Shown piece after piece: positions 18,269 to 26,713 of a stretch of 64,000 bases of DNA. Below the pieces are notes generated by a model. That model saw nothing but the letters and a program-made list of their open reading frames with translations. It was not told where the DNA came from and did no database searches. The stretch is taken from NCBI GenBank assembly GCA_050789255.1, contig JBOZRQ010000014.1:62001-126000 (forward strand), written 5' to 3'. A program made the position numbers and the translations under genes. Positions within the stretch are counted from its first letter, which is position 1; every line of letters starts with the position of its first letter. The stretch is from JBOZRQ01 sp050789255. GTDB lineage: Bacteria; Bacillota; Sulfobacillia; Symbiobacteriales; Symbiobacteriaceae.

Positions 18269-19198
18269 TCAGTCGGCCCGCAGCGCCATGAGGAAGCAGG
18301 TGTTCGGGGTGGGCATCAACCTCGGCGTGGTGCGCACCGGCCCTTCCAGCGTCACCGCCGCCCTGTCGTAGCGGGAGGGCGCCAGGAAGTCGACGACCCC
18401 CAGGGAGAGCACATCCCGGGTGATCGCCGCCAGGCGCTGGGCGAACTGACTGCGCAGGTCCAGCTCCGGGTGGACCGTAGCGGGGCGCATGAAAAGGTCC
18501 GCCAGAATCCGGGCGACGGTTCCGCTCGGCAGTGCGGCGTTCATGTCGGCCATCACGCTGGGCCCGAGCACCACCAGGGGGTGGTACGCCTGGTTGGTTC
18601 GGTTATCGAGCACGCCCGTCAGGCGCAACGCAGAGTCTGGCTGCAGGGCGAACGTGCCGGGCGAAACCGAGACCGATATCGTGTTGGAGGTAGGCCCGTA
18701 TGTAGCGGGGTTGCCATCCATGGTGTAGACGGTTCCGGGCTGGTTGCCGGTGCCGGTCGAGCCCTTGGGCAGGGCGGCGAGATCCTGAGGCGACAGGTCC
18801 GTAGGCACCGTGAGATCAGCCACCAGCCACAGGGTCGGCTGGACCGCCTGATCTCTGAGCGGATTTACCCCGGCGATCTCCGCAGTCACAGCGTTGCCTG
18901 TCAGTCCGACTCTGCCAGAAGCCTGCGGACCGATCTGGGCCGCTGCTTTCTGCCCCGTAGGACCCAGTGTGAACTGCTTGGAGATCACCGGGGCTTCGAC
19001 CGCTGCGACGCTGGCGACCGGATTCCGAGTGGGCGCCGGGGAGCCTTGCGGCGCCGCCGCTGGCGCCGGCGGGGTGGGCACCACCCGCTGCACGGTCGGC
19101 CCCTGTCCGGCCGGCAGGACGGTGACCTGGCTCTGCCGGCTCGAATAGACCCGGCCGCCGGCGGCATCCCGCTGCAGCGTGGAGTAAGTCTGGGACAT
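18269..19198 (-). CDS. hypothetical protein with disordered N-terminus and beta-rich C-terminal domain
   Basis: 309 residues, no recognisable family. ATG at 19198 follows AAGGGGGA. The first 90 residues are rich in P, A, Q, S and T. The rest looks like a beta-rich domain (TLWLVADLTVPTD, TISVSVSPGTFAL, YHPLVVLGPSVMADMN) ending in a helical segment. No signal peptide. It converges with the proline-rich gene and diverges from the GFSK-repeat gene; the three may share a role, for instance in an outer spore layer. That is a guess from composition and position. Confidence 0.55.
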   Translation of the reverse strand: MSQTYSTLQRDAAGGRVYSSRQSQVTVLPAGQGPTVQRVVPTPPAPAAAPQGSPAPTRNPVASVAAVEAPVISKQFTLGPTGQKAAAQIGPQASGRVGLTGNAVTAEIAGVNPLRDQAVQPTLWLVADLTVPTDLSPQDLAALPKGSTGTGNQPGTVYTMDGNPATYGPTSNTISVSVSPGTFALQPDSALRLTGVLDNRTNQAYHPLVVLGPSVMADMNAALPSGTVARILADLFMRPATVHPELDLRSQFAQRLAAITRDVLSLGVVDFLAPSRYDRAAVTLEGPVRTTPRLMPTPNTCFLMALRAD

Positions 19199-19404
19199 CC
19201 AGATCCCCCTTTCAAAGAACCTATGCTAGCCCGGCGCTCAGGCACGCCGGTGTCGGTTCAGTGTACGAGGCAACGGGCGAAAATGTGCCTGCGGTCAGGT
19301 GGCTCGTTCCATTATGTCACCAGGGCGCCCGGGACCCGCATAGGCTGAAGTGGAGGACGTGCAGGCATTACCTCCTGAACCGCAAAGCAAAGGAGATGTG
19401 GTCC

Positions 19405-19665
19405 ATGAACTCCGGCTTCGGGAAGTTCCCCGCCACCTATTCCTCCGGCTACAACAAGACGGTCCCGGGTTCCGCCGGCTTTAGCAAGGGCTATCCCTTC
19501 GCCAAGGGCGGCTTTTCGAAGGGGTTCGGCAAGCCGTTTGCGAAGCCGTACGGAAAGGGGTTCTCCAAGGGCTACCCCGCCTCGGTCAGCTCCGGCTTCA
19601 ACTCAGTCGTACCCAGCACCACGGTCGTCACTGGACCCAGCGCAGGCGGCTTTGGCAAGATCTAA
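19405..19665 (+). CDS. small Gly/Phe/Lys-rich repeat protein
   Basis: 86 residues from the ATG at 19405, nine bases after AAAGGAG. The centre is a degenerate repeat of F-(S/A)-K-(G/P) and G-(Y/F) units, such as GFSKGYPFAKGGFSKGFGK. The product is very basic and aromatic, with alternating F/Y and K, no cysteine and no signal peptide. It is not a classical alpha/beta SASP. Such composition is seen in small structural or phase-separating proteins and coat-like peptides. Function unknown. A GC-rich hairpin without T-run lies 17 bp downstream. Confidence 0.6.
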   Translation: MNSGFGKFPATYSSGYNKTVPGSAGFSKGYPFAKGGFSKGFGKPFAKPYGKGFSKGYPASVSSGFNSVVPSTTVVTGPSAGGFGKI

Positions 19666-19681
19666 CTGAGGTACCGCACGG

Positions 19682-19715
19682 CAGAGGCGCCATTGTTCAG
19701 ACAGCGGCGCCTCTG
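19682..19715. other. GC-rich hairpin downstream of the GFSK-repeat gene
   Basis: CAGAGGCGCC and GGCGCCTCTG form a perfect 10-bp stem with a 14-nt loop. There is no T-run, so it is a possible transcript-stabilising structure or weak terminator. Confidence 0.5.
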
Positions 19716-19811
19716 TTGCCGCGTTCGCATACGCAAGCAGGAGATCGAATAGGAGAGGTATAACTCCAAGCAATAGCAGCGGCATCAAATGGCACATAGG
19801 AGTGTGACAGC

Positions 19812-21086
19812 GTGCAGGTCTCACAGCCCTCAACGGCGGCGCCGAAGGTCGCCTGGTGGCGCATCCTTTCCTGGCAGATGTACGATTTCGCCGACACGAT
19901 CTATTCCATGAATGTGTATACGTTCTACATTGGGCTGTTCCTGACGTTCGCATTCAAGAAGGATGCGCGCGACCTCGGCGTCGCGCTTACCGTGGCTAAC
20001 CTGGTGGTCGCCGTGACCTCGCCACTGCTGGGCGCCTTGTCCGATCTCAGCCAACGGCGCCTGCCTTTCCTGCGCTTCTTCGCTGTTGGAACGCTGGTCA
20101 CCACCGCAGCCATCGGCTTCGTCCCCTCCTACGTTGGCGTGGTCGCCCTATTCGTCCTCTCCTATGTCTTCTACAGCTCTGCGGGCAACTTCTATCAAGC
20201 GCTGTTACCCGGGTTGTGCGACGAGACTAACGTCAGCCGGGTCTCAGGCAACGGCGTCGCCCTCGGCTATGTAGGCTCGATCTTCGGCGTAGTCAGCATG
20301 ATGCTGCTGATCGGCGGCCCTGAGCAGTACTACCTGGTCTTCCCCTACTCCGCCGTGCTGTTCTTCATCTTCGCCCTGCCATGCCTGCTCTGGGTGCCCG
20401 ACTTCGCTCCGGCTTCGAAGCCGGTCAAGCTTGATATCGCAGCCGCCTACCGGCGGGTGTCGGAGACCCTCGCTCACGCCCGACAGTATCCTGGCCTGTT
20501 CCGCTTTCTGATCGCCGACTTTATCTACGAGAACGCCGTCTCTGCTGTGATCGGGTTCATGGCGGTCTACGCCAACAAGGTCGTGGGTTTCAGCGACGCA
20601 GACCTGCAGCAGTTCTTCATCTTCTCAACGGCCTTTGCTGTGGCTTTCGGGTTCTGGTTCGGCCCCCGGGTCGACAAATGGGGACCCAAGCGCTCGGTGC
20701 TGATCATGCTGGCGATGTGGATTGTCGTCTTCCCCGTGGTCACCTTCGCCTCGACCCCGCTGCACCTCCGCCTCGTCGGCCCCTTCGCCGGCATGGGCAT
20801 GGCGGCGGTCTGGATCGCCAGCCGCACCTACCTGGTCGCCCTCTCCCCGGTGGCCAAGAGCGGCGAGTTCTTCGGGCTCTACTCCCTGTCGGGCAAGTCC
20901 GCCGGCGTGCTGGGCCAGTTCGTCTGGACCGCAGTGCTCTTCCTTCTGACCGACCGCATTGGCGAGGTGGGCGCCCTGAAGGCCGCCGTTTGGGTCATGT
21001 GGGTGTTCATTATCATCGGAATCTTCATGGTCTGGAAACTGCCCGACGTTCGGCCGACCAAGGAGAACATTCTGGCGCGGGAATAG
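19812..21086 (+). CDS. MFS transporter, UMF1/Atg22-like family
   Basis: 424 residues with about 12 membrane segments in two halves. The N-terminus WQMYDFADTIYSMNVYTFYIG resembles the WxxYDxA motif of the UMF1 branch of the major facilitator superfamily. Acidic loop residues and the DxxGxK-like VDKWGPKRSV between helices 8 and 9 fit the fold. Substrate unknown; relatives are implicated in amino acid or metabolite efflux. GTG at 19812 follows AGGAGTG. The stop codon overlaps the first base of a long palindrome. Confidence 0.82.
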   Translation: MQVSQPSTAAPKVAWWRILSWQMYDFADTIYSMNVYTFYIGLFLTFAFKKDARDLGVALTVANLVVAVTSPLLGALSDLSQRRLPFLRFFAVGTLVTTAAIGFVPSYVGVVALFVLSYVFYSSAGNFYQALLPGLCDETNVSRVSGNGVALGYVGSIFGVVSMMLLIGGPEQYYLVFPYSAVLFFIFALPCLLWVPDFAPASKPVKLDIAAAYRRVSETLAHARQYPGLFRFLIADFIYENAVSAVIGFMAVYANKVVGFSDADLQQFFIFSTAFAVAFGFWFGPRVDKWGPKRSVLIMLAMWIVVFPVVTFASTPLHLRLVGPFAGMGMAAVWIASRTYLVALSPVAKSGEFFGLYSLSGKSAGVLGQFVWTAVLFLLTDRIGEVGALKAAVWVMWVFIIIGIFMVWKLPDVRPTKENILARE

Positions 21087-21170
21087 GGCATTTTATGGCC
21101 GCGGATGCGCGGATGACGCTGGCAATTTCGAAATCTGCGCATTGCGCGCATCCGCGGCCATAAAATGCCC
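21086..21170. repeat. 85-bp perfect inverted repeat with 26-bp arms
   Basis: The left arm 21086-21111 begins GGGCATTTTATGGCCGCGG, and the right arm 21145-21170 is its exact reverse complement. The 33-nt loop contains ATTTCGAAAT, itself a palindrome. It begins inside the MFS stop codon and carries no T-run, so it looks like a mobile palindromic unit (REP or MITE-like) more than a terminator. A separate terminator follows at 21179. Confidence 0.8.
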
Positions 21171-21178
21171 CAAAATGC

Positions 21179-21217
21179 AACACCCCCGGCAGTTCAGTAA
21201 GGCTTGCCGGGGGTGTT
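21179..21217. terminator. bidirectional intrinsic terminator
   Basis: AACACCCCCGGCA and TGCCGGGGGTGTT form a perfect 13-bp stem between the MFS gene (plus) and the small zinc-ribbon gene (minus). The tails are TCTATT and GCATTTT. Confidence 0.8.
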
Positions 21218-21220
21218 CTA

Positions 21221-21430
21221 TTACTGCTCGGGCTTCGTCTCGGGCCAGGGCGCCGGCGCTACGGCCTGCGGGCTGAACATCATCATGAACCCGCACTTTG
21301 TGCAACCCATCATCACCAGCGGGATAGCGGGACCGGCAATCGGCCCTTCCTCGCCCATGGCGATCGGGGTCCACGTGCCAGGAATCTGGGCGAGCTGCTT
21401 GTTGCCGCAGTGGGCGCATTCGATCTCCAC
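21221..21430 (-). CDS. small zinc-ribbon-like protein
   Basis: 69 residues from the GTG at 21430, eight bases after AGGAGG; a GTG at 21439 overlaps the ribosome binding site and is less likely. Two CxxC knuckles (CAHCGNK near residue 5 and CTKCGFM near residue 44) predict one zinc site. The tail is P/A/E-rich. It lies downstream of gltB on the same strand but after a gltB hairpin. Function unknown. Confidence 0.65.
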   Translation of the reverse strand: MEIECAHCGNKQLAQIPGTWTPIAMGEEGPIAGPAIPLVMMGCTKCGFMMMFSPQAVAPAPWPETKPEQ

Positions 21431-21481
21431 GTGTGGCACCTCCTTGTCTAGGTAGTCTGTCCTGGTTGCGCAGACGCGAAC

Positions 21482-21507
21482 AGCCGCCCCTCGCTAGAAG
21501 GGCGGCT
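21482..21507 (-). terminator. hairpin after gltB
   Basis: AGCCGCCC and GGGCGGCT form an 8-bp stem just past the gltB stop. The tail GTTCGCG is not T-rich, so termination may be weak. Confidence 0.5.
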
Positions 21508-21515
21508 TCTGCGAA

Positions 21516-24500
21516 CTACTCGGTGCTGATAGAAGCATCCATTTGCTGATTGACGGGGATGATGGCGACAAACTGCCGGTCGAGATCGAACAGCAGGTCG
21601 AGCACCTCCGCCGCGGCCTCGCTCTGGCCGCTTTCCAGCAGCACGGAATGATACTTCGAGAGCAGTTCGTTCAAGTCCTTCTTCCCGCGATTGCCAATCC
21701 TGGTGGTGTAGACCTTGGCGCCCTTGGCCAGGCGGCGCTTGATCGCCGCCTCGTCAAGCCCGAGGGTCGGCTGCAGCCGCACGTAGACCACGCCGCCGGT
21801 CATGCCCGAGCAGATCCAGGGGCCGGGATCGCCCAGCACCACCGCCCTGCCCTGGGTCATGTACTCAAAGGCGAAGCCCTTGAGGTTGGCCCTGGTGCCG
21901 TAGGAGCCGAGCGAATCGTCGACTGGACCCTTGAGCGAGCCACCCACGATCACATCTGCGCCGGAGAGGCGGATGCAGAAGCGGACGTCAGCGTCGCCCT
22001 GGACGATGAAGAGCCCCTTCTGGGCGCCGTACCCGAACGACTTGCCCACCCCGCCGCCGACCCAACCGCCGAGGCGGTTCTGGCTCTTGAGCACATAGAC
22101 GCTGCCGCCAAGCATGCACTTGCCGATGCCGTCCTGGGCGCCGCCGTGGACCCGAATCTTCACGCCGGCGGTGTTGAAGGCGGCCAGGCCGTTGCCGGCC
22201 ACGGAGCCGTCGGTCAGGGTGATATTGGCCTCGAAGTCGGCCGGGAGCTGAATGCCTGCGCCGAGCCCCCGGAAGACCGGGCCCTCCTCGGTCCAGGCCG
22301 AGCCCACACGGGTGCGGGCGACATCGCCGGCCAGGTAGGTGCCCAGGATGCGATCCTTTGCGGTGACACGGCCCTGGGTGAAGGAGACGTTGGCCTCCCC
22401 CGCAAGGGTGCGGCTGGTCGCCACGGCGGCGATCTCCCGGGTGAGGTGGTTGGGGGCGCACTGGCGGATCGGCGGGCGGTCGGCGGCGACCTCCAGCGGG
22501 GCCTCCCAGGCCACCGGCAGGGTCAGCTCAGCCAGGTCGACCCGGCCGATGCCCCGGACCTGCTGCAACAGCTCAGAGCGGCCCACCAGGTCCTGCGTCC
22601 GGCGGAAGCCGAGCAGGGCGGTCAGGCGGCGAACCTCCTCGCCCACACAGGTAAAGACGTTCACCAGGCGCTCCACGGCGGCGTCGTACTCCCGGGGCAC
22701 GAAGGACTTCAGCCCCTTGGCGCGGGCCTCCTCCAGCGTCTCCAGGTGCGTGGCGATGCCCACGTGGCAGGTATCAAGCTGGCAGCCCCGGCAGATGGTG
22801 CAACCGATGGCGACCATCGCCATGGTGGCAAAGCCCACCCGGTTGGCGCCCAGGAGCATCAGCTTCACCACGTCGGTGCCGGACTTCACGCCCGAGTCGG
22901 CCCAGACCTCCACCCGGTCCCGGATGCCGGAGGCAACGAGGGCGAGGTGGGACTCCCGGACGCCGATCTCGATCGGCAGGCCGGCATGGCGCAGGGCGTG
23001 CTTGCGGGCCGCACCGGTGCCGCCGTCGTAGCCGCACAGGGCGATGATATCGGCGCCCGACTTGGCTACGCCCACGGCGATCGTCCCGATGCCGGGCACC
23101 ACGGGGACCTTCACGACGATCCGGGCGTGCGGGTTGATGGTGCGGAGCTCCTCCACCAACTGCGCCAGGTCCTCGATCGAGTAGACGTCGTGGTTATTCG
23201 ACGGGGAGATCAGGTCGACGCCGGCGGTGGCGTTGCGGGCCCGGGCGACCTTGTGGGTCACCTTCGAGCCGGGCAGATGGCCGCCCTCGCCGGGCTTGGC
23301 GCCCTGGCCCACCTTGATCTCGATGAAGCGGGAGCCGTTGAGCATCTCGGCGTGGACGCCGAAGCGGCCCGAGGCGACCTGCTGGCCGCGCCACTTCCAG
23401 TAGCGCCCGACCATGTCGGGAATCTCGCCGCCCTCGCCGTTCATGCAGATGATATCCAGCTGCTTGGCGGCCTCGGCGTAGGCCCGGAAGGCGGTCTCGC
23501 CCTGGGAGCCGAAGGACATGCCCGAGATGGTGATCGGGTAGCGGTAATCCTCGATGGTGGTGTCAACCTCGACGGCCGGGAGCACCTCGCCGGCGCCCAG
23601 CTTGAAGTCCAGCAGGTGCCGAAGCGAGACCGGCATCTCCTTCTCCTGGGCGAACAGCTTCTTTTGGTACTCCTCATACTTCTCCGTGCTGATGCCGGCG
23701 TCGCCGACCGCCTTCCAGAGCTTCGGCCAGAAGTGCTGCACCCGGGCCAGGTCGGCCTTGTTCTCGCCCCGGGCCACCCGGTAGCGCTCACCGGCGTCCG
23801 CCTTCAGGCGGGCCAGGGAGAGGCCGCCCTGGGCGGTGCCCATGAAGCCCTCGGTGCCGAAATACTGGGCGACCTCGGGCTTCAGGCCGATGTGGCTGAA
23901 GCAGCGGGCGTAGCCGCGGAACTCGTGGATGCCCAGGGTGGAGATCACCTTCTCCAGCCCCTTGTGCAGGCCGGCCACCACGTTCTCGAGGCCCTTCTTG
24001 GGGTCCTCCTCGCCGGCGGCGACCTCCAGGAGCAGGTAGGGGTTGACGGCGTCCGCGCCGAGGCCCAGAGCGATCACCAAGTCATGCAGGGAGCGGATGG
24101 CGCCCGAGCGCAGCACCAGCGAGCAGCGGCGCCGCAGGTTGGGCCCGCCGTCGCCGGGGAGGGCGCTCTTCAGGGCCCGGTCCACCGCCGAGAGCGCCAG
24201 ATGCGGGTCGATCCACAGGTTCCCTTCGCCCACGGATGTCGCATCGTCGATGATCAGCAGCTGGGCGCCGTCACCCACGCTCTGCACCGCCTGGTGGGCA
24301 ATGCGGGCCAGGGCCTGCGCCAGGGACTCGGTGGGCGAGAAGGTCGTGAAGACCCGTCGCACGATGCCTGGGTCGGCGCCGAGCCCGTGAATCGGGTCGA
24401 ACTCGGCGATCAGGTCCTCGAGCAGGTAGGTGCCGAGGCCCCGGGCCACGTCCCGGTACTCATTATGGCTGATGGGAGAGTCGGCCCGATGGCCGCCCAT

Positions 24501-26222
24501 CACCAGCGGCAGACGCAGCTCGACTCGGGTGGCGAAGGCCAGGCTCCGGTCCTGCTTGACGCGCACCGCCACGGGCGGCCGGGCGCCGAGCACGGTCCTT
24601 ACTGAGAAATGCTCGATCTCACGCTCCCGGTCCACCGCCGGGTTGGTCACGACGGCGACCGACTCCTTGAAGTAGTCGGCCAGGTTCTGGCGCTGCTCGG
24701 AGAGGCAGGCCAGGGGACCGTCATAGCCCAGGGAGCCGATCGGCTCGGCGCCCACCTGGGCGATGTTGCGCACCAGCTGCAGGTCCTCGCCGCTCCAGCC
24801 CATGGCGGCAAGCAACCGTTCCTGGGGGATCTCCGCAGCGCTGCTCTGGACCCCGGCCACCGTGTAGGGCGCCAGGGGCCGGCCCTGCCGCTGCACCTGA
24901 AGGGTGTGGCCCTCGGGGCCGCCCACCTCGATGAACTTGCGGTGCAGCTCGGGCTCGGGGAAGCGGGTGCGGGAGAGCTTCAGCACCCGGTTCTGCATCT
25001 CCGTGTAGGAGAGGATCTCAGCCCGGGCGCCCGCCTTCAGGTAGATGCCTACCTTCTCGCCGGGGGCCAGCGGGTGCGGATCCCGGATCATCTCGATGGT
25101 GGGCACGATCCCCTGCTCCGAGGAGAAGAAGGTGATCTCGTCGGTCTCCACCATCCAGAAGGGGCGCAGGCCCATGGCATCCACCGAAGCGATCATATAG
25201 TCGCCAGAGCGGGCAGCGATGGCCGCCGGACCCTGGGCGTAGGGCCCCCAGGCCTGGCGGTAGTACATATAGAGGTCCTGCAGCGCAGGGGGCATGTGCT
25301 TGATCTCGCCGATGATGGGCGGGAAGATCATCTCGATCGCCTCAAAGAGCGTGACCCCGTACTCGTGGATCATGCCCTCCAGCACCCGGTTCAGGTCCTG
25401 GGAATCGGAGCCGCCCTTGGTGAGCGGAATCCCCAGCTGAATGCCCTGCTCCCGCAGCTGGCGGATCGTGTTAATCTCGCCGTTGTGGCCCAGCGCCGTG
25501 AACGGCTGGACGCGCTCGAATATGGTCGAGGTGTTCGTGCTGTAACGATTATGGCCGATGGCCGTGCGGCTCTCGCACCGGGCGTCCCGCAGGTCGGGAT
25601 AATAGGCGAGCAGCACATTGGCGTCGCCACGGACCTTGTAGACCGCTGTGTCGGCCGAGAAGGAGACCACGTGCAGGTCGTTCTCATCCTCGAGGGCGCA
25701 GCCCATGCGGAAGCAGGCCTGGTTGATCTCGGCCGGCTTGTGGCCGGGGGCCAGGAGCGCCACCTGCCAGAACTCGGGCTCGTCGCTCAGGCCCCGGGGG
25801 CCCAGCACCTCGGAGCTGACCGCCCGGCTCCGCTGCATCAGCACCCGGAAGCCGTCCGCCTCCATGCGCCGGCAGATTTGCTCCTTCAGGGTCTTCGCCC
25901 AGTACGCCTCCGACTTGGGGATGAAGATGTGGGCGATGGCAAAGTTGGGCGCCTCGGCGTGGGCGCCGTCCTGCCCGGCCTCGCTGAGCAGGTCGGCCCA
26001 GAGCCTGCGCGGAATGTCGATCTGAATGCCACAGCCGTCACCCTCGCCGTCGACGTCGCCGGATCGGTGGACCATCTTAACCAGGGCCTCCACCGAGGCC
26101 TGGATGATGTCGTGGCCGGGCTTGCCATCCTTGCGTACGGCGGCCATCAGGGCGCAGGCATCGTGCTCGAAGCGGCTCAGGTACTCCCGGATCTCCCGTT
26201 CATGAATCACTCTGTTTGCCAT
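21516..26222 (-). CDS. gltB: glutamate synthase large subunit
   Basis: 1568 residues. Makes two glutamates from glutamine and 2-oxoglutarate. ATG at 26222 follows GGGAGG, and earlier in-frame starts lack a site. Order: class-II amidotransferase domain whose catalytic cysteine would be C23 in HDACAL, so a short N-terminal propeptide is removed; a central domain; the FMN-binding synthase domain (ITISGMSFGSQGE, EGGEIPDMVGRYWKW, KPGEGGHLPGSKV); the 3Fe-4S cluster loop CTICRGCQLDTCHVGIAT; and the C-terminal GxGxG beta-helix. No gltD lies nearby, so the electron donor may be ferredoxin or a remote subunit. Its 5' leader carries a ykkC-family riboswitch. It is inserted between tlyA and nadK relative to the usual cluster. 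Confidence 0.94.
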   Translation of the reverse strand: MANRVIHEREIREYLSRFEHDACALMAAVRKDGKPGHDIIQASVEALVKMVHRSGDVDGEGDGCGIQIDIPRRLWADLLSEAGQDGAHAEAPNFAIAHIFIPKSEAYWAKTLKEQICRRMEADGFRVLMQRSRAVSSEVLGPRGLSDEPEFWQVALLAPGHKPAEINQACFRMGCALEDENDLHVVSFSADTAVYKVRGDANVLLAYYPDLRDARCESRTAIGHNRYSTNTSTIFERVQPFTALGHNGEINTIRQLREQGIQLGIPLTKGGSDSQDLNRVLEGMIHEYGVTLFEAIEMIFPPIIGEIKHMPPALQDLYMYYRQAWGPYAQGPAAIAARSGDYMIASVDAMGLRPFWMVETDEITFFSSEQGIVPTIEMIRDPHPLAPGEKVGIYLKAGARAEILSYTEMQNRVLKLSRTRFPEPELHRKFIEVGGPEGHTLQVQRQGRPLAPYTVAGVQSSAAEIPQERLLAAMGWSGEDLQLVRNIAQVGAEPIGSLGYDGPLACLSEQRQNLADYFKESVAVVTNPAVDREREIEHFSVRTVLGARPPVAVRVKQDRSLAFATRVELRLPLVMGGHRADSPISHNEYRDVARGLGTYLLEDLIAEFDPIHGLGADPGIVRRVFTTFSPTESLAQALARIAHQAVQSVGDGAQLLIIDDATSVGEGNLWIDPHLALSAVDRALKSALPGDGGPNLRRRCSLVLRSGAIRSLHDLVIALGLGADAVNPYLLLEVAAGEEDPKKGLENVVAGLHKGLEKVISTLGIHEFRGYARCFSHIGLKPEVAQYFGTEGFMGTAQGGLSLARLKADAGERYRVARGENKADLARVQHFWPKLWKAVGDAGISTEKYEEYQKKLFAQEKEMPVSLRHLLDFKLGAGEVLPAVEVDTTIEDYRYPITISGMSFGSQGETAFRAYAEAAKQLDIICMNGEGGEIPDMVGRYWKWRGQQVASGRFGVHAEMLNGSRFIEIKVGQGAKPGEGGHLPGSKVTHKVARARNATAGVDLISPSNNHDVYSIEDLAQLVEELRTINPHARIVVKVPVVPGIGTIAVGVAKSGADIIALCGYDGGTGAARKHALRHAGLPIEIGVRESHLALVASGIRDRVEVWADSGVKSGTDVVKLMLLGANRVGFATMAMVAIGCTICRGCQLDTCHVGIATHLETLEEARAKGLKSFVPREYDAAVERLVNVFTCVGEEVRRLTALLGFRRTQDLVGRSELLQQVRGIGRVDLAELTLPVAWEAPLEVAADRPPIRQCAPNHLTREIAAVATSRTLAGEANVSFTQGRVTAKDRILGTYLAGDVARTRVGSAWTEEGPVFRGLGAGIQLPADFEANITLTDGSVAGNGLAAFNTAGVKIRVHGGAQDGIGKCMLGGSVYVLKSQNRLGGWVGGGVGKSFGYGAQKGLFIVQGDADVRFCIRLSGADVIVGGSLKGPVDDSLGSYGTRANLKGFAFEYMTQGRAVVLGDPGPWICSGMTGGVVYVRLQPTLGLDEAAIKRRLAKGAKVYTTRIGNRGKKDLNELLSKYHSVLLESGQSEAAAEVLDLLFDLDRQFVAIIPVNQQMDASISTE

Positions 26223-26412
26223 AGCGCCCATCCTCCCGTCTCGTTTAGGGACCTGCAGTCCGTGGTCCAAAAACGTTTTCGGAAACATTGGCTCTGCGTC
26301 ACGGACGGCCCCCCCTCTCTTAAACGGGCTGGATCAGAATTCTATGCACGAACGTGCATAACGTTGACTCCAGGGAGGTCGCTCCCTGCTGCTCCCGGGC
26401 CAAAAAGGTACG

Positions 26413-26580
26413 AAAAAAAGCCCGGTAATATACCGCGCTGTAAGAACACCCCCGCCCGGCATTTTCCGCCCACGGTGTACTCGCATATGCATCCCTATAC
26501 TATGCATATGCAGAGCTGCGCCGCTCGGTCACAGGCCCCGTTTCACGGGCGGAACCCTTAGGCGCACTTCTTCAGGAGTT
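26413..26580 (-). promoter_or_regulatory. ykkC-family riboswitch, probably ppGpp class, with terminator
   Basis: The minus-strand leader of gltB holds the conserved blocks of the ykkC RNA family in order: CTAAGGGTTCCG (26550-26561), GTGACCGAGCGGCGCAG (about 26517-26533), a variable stem built from GCATATGCAT (26502-26511) and ATGCATATGC (26483-26492), then ACACCGTGGGCGGAAAATG followed by CCGGGCGG (ending about 26452). A terminator hairpin GCGCGGTA/TACCGGGC (26420-26438) with seven Us follows at once. The GACCGAGCGGCGC block differs from the guanidine type (GGUCCGAGAG). The ppGpp-sensing subtype is known to precede glutamate synthase and branched-chain amino acid genes and turns expression on when ppGpp is bound. 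Subtype assignment rests on memory and context. Two further hairpins (26344-26359 and 26371-26388) lie between terminator and start. Confidence 0.8.
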
Positions 26581-26587
26581 AATACGG

Positions 26588-26617
26588 AGTGTATCAGCCG
26601 AGGCAATTCTATGTCAA
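26588..26617 (-). promoter_or_regulatory. sigma-A-type promoter of the gltB leader
   Basis: TTGACA (26612-26617) and TACACT (26588-26593) with an 18-bp spacer on the minus strand. Transcription would begin near 26580, right at the start of the riboswitch and about 360 nt before the gltB ATG. Confidence 0.82.
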
Positions 26618-26659
26618 TTATCATGTCAGGTTTTTTATCACTTTGCCTAATTAAAGTTT

Positions 26660-26698
26660 AGAAGCCGATCGATTCCAAACCGGAATCAATCAGCTTCT
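26660..26698 (-). terminator. intrinsic terminator of tlyA
   Basis: AGAAGC...GATTCC pairs with GGAATC...GCTTCT, a 17-bp imperfect stem. On the minus strand it is followed by AAACTTTAATT. It separates tlyA from the gltB promoter. Confidence 0.7.
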
Positions 26699-26713
26699 GG
26701 TTGATAGGAACCA

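Noticed and set aside
21543..26561. Two very long plus-strand frames (1020 and 650 codons) opposite gltB
   Set aside because: Antisense shadows of glutamate synthase; no motifs and no ribosome binding site.
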